Below are positions 57,038-64,000 of a stretch of 64,000 nt of DNA, piece after piece. The DNA is from Mycobacterium sp. (GTDB lineage Bacteria; Actinomycetota; Actinomycetes; Mycobacteriales; Mycobacteriaceae). The stretch lies in contig NZ_SCRH01000042.1 in NCBI RefSeq assembly GCF_004298145.1, forward strand, positions 62,001 to 126,000. The letters run 5' to 3'. The notes under the pieces were generated by a model. It was not told the origin of the DNA, searched no databases, and was given only the letters and a program-made list of their open reading frames with translations. The translations under genes and the position numbers were made by a program. Each line of letters starts with the position of its first letter. The first letter of the stretch is position 1.

Positions 57038-57693
57038 GTCCGCGCGGTTTTTTCCACTCGAACATGCAACTACAGACCGGTAGCACGCGCCAGACCGCGG
57101 GCGCCTCGAATGCGGTGCACGTCGCCGACCAGTCGTGTCTCCGTCACCTCATGCGAGCCCCGCCCCCGGGGAGCGCGACCAGGTCTTGATGAGTAAACCA
57201 CGCCCGTCGCTTCCGTATCAGCGCTTTGTCAACGCGATACGGGATCGTAATGGATACAACCTGCGAAAACGGCATTCTGCTGACCTATCCGTCCCGCTCA
57301 CTCGTCGCAACGCCGCCCATCTACCTAAGCACAGCAGACGTAACGTGTCACTGGCCCGGGCGCCCCGCCCGGGAGCCGGGCGCGTCCGCGTCGTGGTGAT
57401 TTTCGCGCCCACGCGGGTTCGGCTAAGCTGTGCATCGACAAGCACAATAACTTCATCGGCCTGAAGGATGTGCCTGCCCCAATAGCGATATCGCGCAGTC
57501 AACGCCATTGATGCAGGTCACTGCGAGCGAATTCAGGGGCATCGGGGCCCCTCCGCACACCCAATCACTCGATGGCGTCAAGTGCCTTCTAGGTCACACC
57601 GGGAACTTTCTCCAAACCACGGGCGAGCGCCTCGCAGCTCAACTATGGTTTGGAGCTGTTCCACTCATGTCCACTTTGTATATCTGGAGAATT
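57038..57693. other. Long divergent intergenic region mmpS4-mbtH
   Basis: About 655 bases between the export operon and the synthetase operon, so it should contain both promoters and regulator sites. A GC-rich inverted repeat (CCCGGGC, five-base loop, GCCCGGG) stands at 57355-57373. The small open frames here (57135-57464 and others) lack motifs. An in-frame extension of mbtH starts at 57508 but is not supported by family length. Confidence 0.5.
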
Positions 57694-57924
57694 GTGAGCA
57701 TCAATCCATTCGACGACGACAACGGCAGCTTTTTCGTCCTGGTGAACGACGAAGAGCAATACAGCTTGTGGCCGGCCTTCGCCGATGTTCCAGCGGGCTG
57801 GCGAGTGGTACACGGGGAAGCCGACCGAGCTGCGTGTTTGGAGTACATCGAGCAGCATTGGCCCGACATCAGGCCGAAGAGCCTGCGGGACAAGCTCGCA
57901 ACGGGTCGGGGTTTTGACCAGTAA
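57694..57924 (+). CDS. mbtH: MbtH-like protein, NRPS adenylation-domain partner
   Basis: A 76-residue protein, the standard size for the family: SINPFDDDNGSFFVLVNDEE, YSLWPAFADVPAGWRVVHG (with the signature S-L-W-P and P-x-G-W) and WPDIRPKSLRDKL. MbtH-like proteins bind adenylation domains and enable folding and activity. GTG 57694 with GGAG four bases upstream agrees with the family start; ATG 57667 would add nine residues. It lies 44 bases before the synthetase gene. Confidence 0.93.
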   Translation: MSINPFDDDNGSFFVLVNDEEQYSLWPAFADVPAGWRVVHGEADRAACLEYIEQHWPDIRPKSLRDKLATGRGFDQ

Positions 57925-57968
57925 CCAGCCGGGGTACGGGGCGGGTGCGGGGAGACTTGGGGGAGTCG

Positions 57969-60900
57969 ATGGAGAGGGATGATCGGACGCTGCCACTAAC
58001 TCGCGGGCAGCTCGATATCTGGCTATCCCAAGAAGCCGGCTTCGCCGGTACCCAGTGGCAGCTGGGCCTCCTGGTCAAAATCGACGGCCCCGTCCGTCGC
58101 GATGCTTTTGAGCAGGCCATCACCCAAGCGGTCGGTGAGGCCGAACCGGGCAGGGTCTCGTTCTTCGAGGTCGACGGCCAGGTCGTCCAGAAACCGATCG
58201 ACTACCCCCACGTCGAGCTGACGTTTCACGACCTGAGGGCCGCGGCGGATCCGGTGCGGGAAGCCCGCGAGATGTCTTCGAGCATCCAGCGCACGCCGAT
58301 GCCGTTGAACGGCCAAATGTTCAAATTCGTGCTATTTCAAACTGGGCACGAGGAATTCTATTTGTTTGGGTGCTGTCACCACATTGCCGTCGACGGGCTG
58401 GGCATGGCCTTGGTTTGCCGCCGGGTCGCAACCATTTATTCCGCGATGGTGGCGCAAAAGCCAATTCCCGACGCCTACTTCGGTTCGGCGCGGGACTTGG
58501 TCGACCTCGAGTCCGAGTACGAGGCCTCCGAGGACTACCTCGAAGACAAGGCCTATTGGAGCGAACACCTTCCGCCGGAGAGCGGACCGGTCGATCGGCT
58601 GCCCGATGCCGTCGGTGAGCGAGACCACTACTCGCCGTCCGCGTCGGTCCAGTTGGACCCCTCGGTCGCCGGCCGGATCAAGGAGCTGTCCAAGAAGCTG
58701 GCCATCCGCCGATTTTCGGTGACCACCGCCGCATGCGCCCTGTTGGTGCGCGGATGGTCGGGCAGCGGTTCGGAGGTGGCGCTGGACTTCCCGGTCAGCC
58801 GGCGGGTGCGCCCAGAGTCGAAGACGCTTCCCGCGATGCTGGCCGGCGTCGTGCCGCTGGTGCTCACGACGGAGCCGGAGTCGACGGTCGCCGATTTCTG
58901 CAAGCACGTGGACAAGCGGATCCGCGAACTGCTGCAGCACCAGCGCTTCCCGGTGCACACCCTCGAGGGCGACGGGCTGCGGCAGGCGCCGAACCGGGTC
59001 GGGATCAACTTCATCCCGTCCCGGCTGACGCTGGACCTGGCCGGTTCGCCCGCGACGGCGTCGTACACGAACCATGGCCCGGTCGGGCACTTCGGCTTGT
59101 TCTTCCTCGGCGCCGGTGACCAGCTTTTCCTGAGCACCGCGGGCCCGGGTCAACCGTTCGCAAGTTTCGGCGTCGCCGACCTGGCGGGCCGGCTGCAGCA
59201 GATCCTGGCGGCCATGACGGCCGACCCGGAACGGCCGCTGTCGTCGATCGACCTGCTGACCCCCGACGAGCCCGCGCTGATCGACCGGTGGAGCAACCGG
59301 CCCGCATTGGCCGAGCCCGCGCCCGACCCGGTGTCGATTCCCGCGGCGTTCGCCGAACACGTGCGGCGCGCACCCGACGCGGTGGCCGTGACGTTCGGCA
59401 CCCAGTCGCTGACATACGCGGAACTCGATGAGGCTTCGAACCGGTTGGGGCACCTGCTCTCCGGTCGCGGAGTGGGTCCGGGTGACTGCGTGGCGGTGAT
59501 GTTCCCCCGGTGTGCCGACGCCGTCGTCTCGATGCTGGCGGTGCTCAAGACCGGGGCGGCCTACGTGCCGATCGACCCCGCGCACGCGTCATCGCGGATG
59601 GACTTCGTGCTCGCCGATGCGGCGCCCAGCGCGGTGATCACCACGGCGGACCTGCACTCGCGGCTGGACGGCCACGACGTCTTCGTCGTCGATGTGCACG
59701 ACCCCGCCGTCGACACCCAACCCGACACCGCGCTGCCGAACCCGGCCGCCGAGAACGTCGCCTACATCATCTACACCTCCGGAACCACCGGAACCCCCAA
59801 AGGCGTTGCGATCCCTCATCTCAACGTCACGTGGCTGACCGAGTCCCTCGACGCCGCCCTGCCCCCCGGGAACGTATGGACGCAAAGCCATTCCACGTCC
59901 TTCGACTTCTCGGTGTGGGAGATCTTCGGCGCGCTGCTGCGCGGCAGGCGGCTTCTGGTGGTGCCCGAATCGGTGGCCTCCTCCCCGCAGGACTTCCACG
60001 CCCTGCTGGTCGCGGAAAAAGTCAGCGTGCTGACCCAAACCCCGTCGGCGGTGGCGATGCTGCCGCCCGACGGCCTGGAATCCACGGCGCTGGTGGTGGC
60101 CGGCGAGGCCTGCCCGACCGACGTCGTCGACCGGTGGGCGGCGCCCGGGCGGGTGATGATCGATGCCTACGGCCCGACCGAGACCACGGTGTGCGCGTCG
60201 ATCAGCGCACCACTGGCGGCGGGGTCGCCCGGAGGGGTGCCGATCGGCGTCCCGATCGCCGGGGCGGCGATGTTCGTGCTCGACAAGTGGCTGCAGCCGG
60301 TGCCCGCCGGGGTGGTCGGCGAGCTGTACCTGGCGGGTCGAGGCGTCGGGCACGGCTACGTGCGCCGGCCCGGATTGACGGCCTCGCGGTTTGTCGCCAA
60401 CCCCTTCGGCGGCGTGGGGGCGCGGATGTACCGCACCGGCGACCTGGTGTGCTGGGGTCCCGACGGGCAGCTGCAGTACCTGGGCCGCGCCGACGAGCAG
60501 GTCAAGATCCGCGGCTACCGGATCGAACTCGGCGAGATCCAGGCGGTTCTGGCCGGCCTCGACGGGGTGGACCAGGCCGCGGTGATCGCCCGCGAGGACC
60601 GCCCCGGCGACAAGCGGCTGGTCGGCTACATCAGCGGGACCGCCGACCCGGCGGCGCTGCGCACCCAGCTGGCCGACCGGCTGCCGCCCTATATGGTGCC
60701 GACCGCGGTGATGGTGCTCGACGCCCTGCCGTTGACCGGCAACGGCAAGCTCGACAAGCGCGCCCTGCCCTCGCCGGAATACACCGCGAGCGAGTACCGG
60801 GCCCCGGCCGACGCGATCGAGGAGATCCTGGCCGACATCTACGCCCAGGTGCTGGGGGTGGAGCGCGTCGGTGTGGACGACTCCTTCTTCGACCTGGGTG

Positions 60901-63900
60901 GGGACAGCATCCTGTCGATGCAGGTGGTGTCCCGCGCCCGCGCGGCCGGCGTGATCTGCCGGCCCCGCGATGTCTTCGTCGAGCAGACGGTGGCCCGCCT
61001 GGCGCGGGTGTCCGAGGTCGCCGTCGACGGCGAGCTCGGCGCGGCCGACGAGGGGATCGGGCCGGTGGTGGCCACCCCGATCATGCGGTGGCTGCAGAAC
61101 ATGGACGGTCCGGTCGAGCAGTTCAACCAGACCATGGTGCTGGCGGTCCCCGCGGGCGTGAGCGCCGACGACGTGGCGGTGGTGCTGCAGGCCCTGCTGG
61201 ACCGCCACCCCATGTTGCGGCTGCGCGTGCAAGACGACGGCGCCGGTGGGTGGTCGCTCGAGGCGCCCGAGGCGGGCTCGGTGCAGGCCGGCGACTGCCT
61301 GCGCATCGTCGACGCGCTCTCCGATGCGGAGCTGGTCGAGGCCCGCTCCCTGCTCAACGTGGCCGACGGCATCATGGTGAGCGCGGTATGGGCAAGTGCG
61401 ACAAGCCAATTGGCGTTGATCATCCATCACCTGGCCGTCGACGGGGTGTCGTGGCGGACCCTGATCGAGGACCTCAACATCGCCTGGGCGCAGCATCACA
61501 GCGGCCAGCCGGTGGCACTGCCGGTGGGCGGCACCTCGTTCGCCCGGTGGTCGTCGCTGCTGGCCGAGCATGCGAAGAGCCCGGCGGTGATCGAGCAGGC
61601 CGACGCGTGGCGGCAGGTGGCCGCCACCCCGGCGGCGCTGCCGGCCGCCCAGCCGGAGGACACCTACGCGAACGCCGGACAGTTGTCGGCGTCGCTGGAC
61701 GTCGAGACGACCCGCCTGCTGCTGGGGGAGGTGCCCGCGGCGTTTCACGCCGGGGTGCAGGACATCCTGTTGATCGCGTTCGGGTTGGCGTTCACGGAGT
61801 TCCTGGGGTCCGTGGGGACCGTGACGCCGATCGGCATCGACATCGAGGGCCACGGCCGCAACGAAGAGATAGCCTCCCACGTGGACCTGTCCCGCACCGT
61901 CGGCTGGTTCACCACCAAATACCCTGCGGCACTGTCGATTACCGGCCGCCTGGACTGGTCGCAGGTGGCCGCGGGGGATGCCGCGCTGGGTGCGGTGATC
62001 AAGGACGCCAAGGAGCAACTGCGCGCCCTGCCCGACGGCCTGACCTATGGGCTGTTGCGTTACCTGAACGCCGAGGTCGACCTGCCGGGGTCGGACCCGG
62101 TGATCGGGTTCAACTACCTGGGGCGGCTGGCCGCGGGAGCCGATCTCTCCGACGACATGTGGCGCGTCAGCGAGGACAGCCTGTCGTCGGCCGCGGTGGC
62201 GACGGCGGTGGCAATGCCGTTGGCGCACACGGTGGAACTCAACGCGGGCACCATGGACACCGAGGCCGGGCCGCACCTGCACGCCAACTGGCGGTGGGCG
62301 ACCTCGGCCCTGACCGACGAACAAGTAAACCGGTTGAGCCAGTTGTGGTTTGAGGCCCTGGCCGGTATCTGCTCGCACGTGCGGGGCGGTGGCGGCGGGT
62401 TGACCCCGTCCGACATCGTTCCCGCCCGGCTGGACCAGCAGCAGATCGACGAGCTCTGCCAGCAGCACCAGATCGCCGACGTGCTACCGCTGAGCCCCGT
62501 CCAGCAGGGGCTGTTGTTCCACACCAGCTTCGCGGCCGAACTCGAAGACCTCTACGCGGTGCAGCTCGGCATCACCGTGAGCGGCAGCCTTGACGCACGC
62601 CGGCTGCGCGACGCGGTGCAGACCGCCCTCAACCGCCACCCCAACCTGGTGGCCCGCTTCTTCGACGAATTCGGCGAGCCGGTGCAGATCATCCCGGCCG
62701 AGCCCGTGATGGCTTGGCGCCACGTCGAATTGGACGGCGGCGACGCGGACCGACAAGACCAGCAGCTCGAGGCCCTGGCCGCCGACGAGCGCACCGCCGT
62801 CTGCGATCTGGCCGGCCAACCCGCCTTCCGGGCCGCGTTGGTCCGCATCGCCGACGACCGGCACCGGGTGCTGTTCACCATTCACCACATCGTGATCGAC
62901 GGCTGGTCGCTACCGGTCCTGCTGCGGGAGGTCTTCGCCGGCTATTACGGCGAGCGGCTGCCCGCGCCCCCGTCGTATCGCAGCTACCTGACGTGGCTGG
63001 CAGCCCAGGATCACGCCGCCGCGCGGGCGGCGTGGCGCGAGGCGCTCGACGGGTTCGAAACCCCCACCCTGGTGGCGGCGCCGGGCAGGATCGGGCGACG
63101 CGCCGTTGCCACGTACACGGTTTCGGCTGACACCACGCGCGCGCTCGGCGAGCTGGCCCGTTCCAGCCGCACGACCGTCAGCACCGTGCTGCAGGGCGCG
63201 TGGGCGCAGCTGCTGACCTGGCTGACCGGCCAGCACGACGTCGTCTTCGGCACCGCGGTGTCGGGGCGGCCCACCGAGCTGGCCGGCGCGGACGCCATGG
63301 TCGGGTTGTTGATCAACACCGTGCCGGTGCGGGCCGACATCGGCGCCGCGACCACCGTCGCCGCCCTGCTGGAGCAGCTGCAACGCGTCCACGCCGAAAC
63401 CCTCGAGCATGAACACCTGGCGCTGGGCGAGATTCACCGCGTCACCGGGCACGACCAGTTGTTCGACACGCTCTTCCTCTACGAGAACTACCCGATCGAT
63501 GCCGGCGCGTTGCTGGGTGTCCACGAGTTGGCCGTCACCGAGTTCAGCAGCCGCGAATTCAACCACTACCCGCTGTCCGTCGTGGCCACGCCGGGCCACG
63601 AGCTGAGCTTGCGTGTCGAGTACGACACCGAGGTCTTCGACGCGGCCGGCATCGAAACGCTGATCGAGCGGTTGCGCCACGTGATGGCCGCCATGACCGC
63701 CGATCCCACCCAGCGGTTGTCGTCGATCGATCTGCTCGGCGCCGCCGAGCACGCACGGCTCGATGCGTGGGGCAACCGGGCGGTGCTGGCTGCGCGGCCT
63801 ACCGGGCAGGCGTCGATCCCGGCGTTGTTCGGCGCTCAGGTCGCCCGCGCCGCCGACGCGGTCGCGATCACCTGCGGCGAACGGTCGTGGACCTACGGCG

Positions 63901-64000
63901 AGGTTGAAGAGTCCGCAAACCGCTTGGCGCACTTGCTGGTTGGCCAGGGTGCCGGCCCGGGCCAGCGGGTGGCCGTGGTGATCCCGCGGTCGGCCGAAGC
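57969..64000 (+). CDS. mps1: Nonribosomal peptide synthetase Mps1 of GPL biosynthesis, 5' part
   Basis: The frame is open from ATG 57969 (GGGGGAG upstream) to the window edge, about 2010 residues. Domain order: condensation C1 (HHIAVDG, about residues 10-440), adenylation A1 (455-920; YIIYTSGTTGTPKG, YRTGDL, NGKLDKRAL), carrier T (LGGDSILS, about 975), epimerase E (HHLAVDGVSW near 1152; NYLG), C2 (HHIVIDGW near 1638) and the start of A2 (1950 on). Pocket residues of A1 read D-F-W-T-V-A-A-V-C, close to Phe codes such as GrsA. With E this predicts D-Phe, the first residue of the GPL peptide; C1 at the N-terminus would join the fatty acid. Confidence 0.93.
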   Translation, partial: MERDDRTLPLTRGQLDIWLSQEAGFAGTQWQLGLLVKIDGPVRRDAFEQAITQAVGEAEPGRVSFFEVDGQVVQKPIDYPHVELTFHDLRAAADPVREAREMSSSIQRTPMPLNGQMFKFVLFQTGHEEFYLFGCCHHIAVDGLGMALVCRRVATIYSAMVAQKPIPDAYFGSARDLVDLESEYEASEDYLEDKAYWSEHLPPESGPVDRLPDAVGERDHYSPSASVQLDPSVAGRIKELSKKLAIRRFSVTTAACALLVRGWSGSGSEVALDFPVSRRVRPESKTLPAMLAGVVPLVLTTEPESTVADFCKHVDKRIRELLQHQRFPVHTLEGDGLRQAPNRVGINFIPSRLTLDLAGSPATASYTNHGPVGHFGLFFLGAGDQLFLSTAGPGQPFASFGVADLAGRLQQILAAMTADPERPLSSIDLLTPDEPALIDRWSNRPALAEPAPDPVSIPAAFAEHVRRAPDAVAVTFGTQSLTYAELDEASNRLGHLLSGRGVGPGDCVAVMFPRCADAVVSMLAVLKTGAAYVPIDPAHASSRMDFVLADAAPSAVITTADLHSRLDGHDVFVVDVHDPAVDTQPDTALPNPAAENVAYIIYTSGTTGTPKGVAIPHLNVTWLTESLDAALPPGNVWTQSHSTSFDFSVWEIFGALLRGRRLLVVPESVASSPQDFHALLVAEKVSVLTQTPSAVAMLPPDGLESTALVVAGEACPTDVVDRWAAPGRVMIDAYGPTETTVCASISAPLAAGSPGGVPIGVPIAGAAMFVLDKWLQPVPAGVVGELYLAGRGVGHGYVRRPGLTASRFVANPFGGVGARMYRTGDLVCWGPDGQLQYLGRADEQVKIRGYRIELGEIQAVLAGLDGVDQAAVIAREDRPGDKRLVGYISGTADPAALRTQLADRLPPYMVPTAVMVLDALPLTGNGKLDKRALPSPEYTASEYRAPADAIEEILADIYAQVLGVERVGVDDSFFDLGGDSILSMQVVSRARAAGVICRPRDVFVEQTVARLARVSEVAVDGELGAADEGIGPVVATPIMRWLQNMDGPVEQFNQTMVLAVPAGVSADDVAVVLQALLDRHPMLRLRVQDDGAGGWSLEAPEAGSVQAGDCLRIVDALSDAELVEARSLLNVADGIMVSAVWASATSQLALIIHHLAVDGVSWRTLIEDLNIAWAQHHSGQPVALPVGGTSFARWSSLLAEHAKSPAVIEQADAWRQVAATPAALPAAQPEDTYANAGQLSASLDVETTRLLLGEVPAAFHAGVQDILLIAFGLAFTEFLGSVGTVTPIGIDIEGHGRNEEIASHVDLSRTVGWFTTKYPAALSITGRLDWSQVAAGDAALGAVIKDAKEQLRALPDGLTYGLLRYLNAEVDLPGSDPVIGFNYLGRLAAGADLSDDMWRVSEDSLSSAAVATAVAMPLAHTVELNAGTMDTEAGPHLHANWRWATSALTDEQVNRLSQLWFEALAGICSHVRGGGGGLTPSDIVPARLDQQQIDELCQQHQIADVLPLSPVQQGLLFHTSFAAELEDLYAVQLGITVSGSLDARRLRDAVQTALNRHPNLVARFFDEFGEPVQIIPAEPVMAWRHVELDGGDADRQDQQLEALAADERTAVCDLAGQPAFRAALVRIADDRHRVLFTIHHIVIDGWSLPVLLREVFAGYYGERLPAPPSYRSYLTWLAAQDHAAARAAWREALDGFETPTLVAAPGRIGRRAVATYTVSADTTRALGELARSSRTTVSTVLQGAWAQLLTWLTGQHDVVFGTAVSGRPTELAGADAMVGLLINTVPVRADIGAATTVAALLEQLQRVHAETLEHEHLALGEIHRVTGHDQLFDTLFLYENYPIDAGALLGVHELAVTEFSSREFNHYPLSVVATPGHELSLRVEYDTEVFDAAGIETLIERLRHVMAAMTADPTQRLSSIDLLGAAEHARLDAWGNRAVLAARPTGQASIPALFGAQVARAADAVAITCGERSWTYGEVEESANRLAHLLVGQGAGPGQRVAVVIPRSAE

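Noticed and set aside
57135..57464. 109-codon frame in the mmpS4-mbtH gap
   Set aside because: No motifs, no ribosome binding site and a composition like the surrounding non-coding DNA.
59510..62353. Long plus-strand open frame of over 900 codons within the NRPS region
   Set aside because: It is a GC-driven shadow frame of mps1: Arg/Gly/Pro-rich, without motifs, while the true frame shows all NRPS domain motifs.
59589..62468. Antisense open frame of over 900 codons opposite mps1
   Set aside because: Composition (Gln/Arg/Gly/His-rich) and absence of motifs mark it as an antisense shadow.

Overview
The window is high-GC actinobacterial chromosome and reads as the glycopeptidolipid (GPL) locus of a mycobacterium, most likely a member of the Mycobacterium avium complex (M. 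intracellulare-like). The left flank (SPFH protein, DoxX-like protein, TVP38-type membrane protein, mutA, mutB, meaB, lipL) follows the gene order I recall for Rv1488-Rv1497 in M. tuberculosis. The right end carries the GPL signature mmpS4-mmpL4a-mmpL4b, divergent from mbtH and a nonribosomal peptide synthetase whose first module carries a Phe-type adenylation code and an epimerisation domain (Mps1).

Layout. 1-10.2 kb: housekeeping flank, including the methylmalonyl-CoA mutase operon with its GTPase chaperone. 10.5-24.4 kb: GPL tailoring block with an acyltransferase, two tandem sulfotransferase paralogues, a sugar epimerase, four TylF/MycF-type O-methyltransferases (one fused to a membrane anchor) and three glycosyltransferases of the GtfA/GtfB/RtfA family. 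24.8-27.3 kb: a lipoprotein and a polytopic membrane protein of lower GC placed between two glycosyltransferases. 27.5-28.8 kb: the fourth family glycosyltransferase (gtfB by position). 29-41.5 kb: a compositionally different, presumably serovar-specific cassette with methyltransferases (one frameshifted), a GT2 enzyme, a DegT aminotransferase, an ATP-grasp/SDR/metallophosphoesterase operon, an SGNH-type O-acyltransferase, a decayed second copy of the phosphoesterase and a second GT2 gene. 41.5-44 kb: drrC-drrB-drrA ABC transporter. 44.4-50.2 kb: a second amino-sugar cassette with two FdtA-like cupins, a DegT aminotransferase, a methyltransferase, a FemAB/GNAT-like acyltransferase, a GT2 paralogue and a TylF methyltransferase. 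50.5-57 kb: the MmpL/MmpS export system. 57.7-64 kb: mbtH and the start of mps1, cut by the window edge.

How it fits together (inference from families). Mps1 with MbtH begins the lipopeptide. The GtfA-type enzymes add 6-deoxytalose and rhamnose, and the TylF-type enzymes methylate the sugars. The acyltransferases and possibly the sulfotransferases decorate them. The 29-50 kb cassettes build and attach an outer oligosaccharide that should end in an N-acylated amino-dideoxyhexose, as known for some MAC serovars. DrrABC and MmpS/MmpL4 take part in export.

The most distinctive observations are the ATP-grasp/SDR/phosphoesterase operon with a decayed phosphoesterase copy 3 kb away, the tandem FdtA pair in which the first copy has lost one of the two catalytic histidines, a triple ~23-bp repeat in the promoter of the second amino-sugar operon, and a frameshifted methyltransferase. 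All coordinates and motifs were read directly; no homology search was run.
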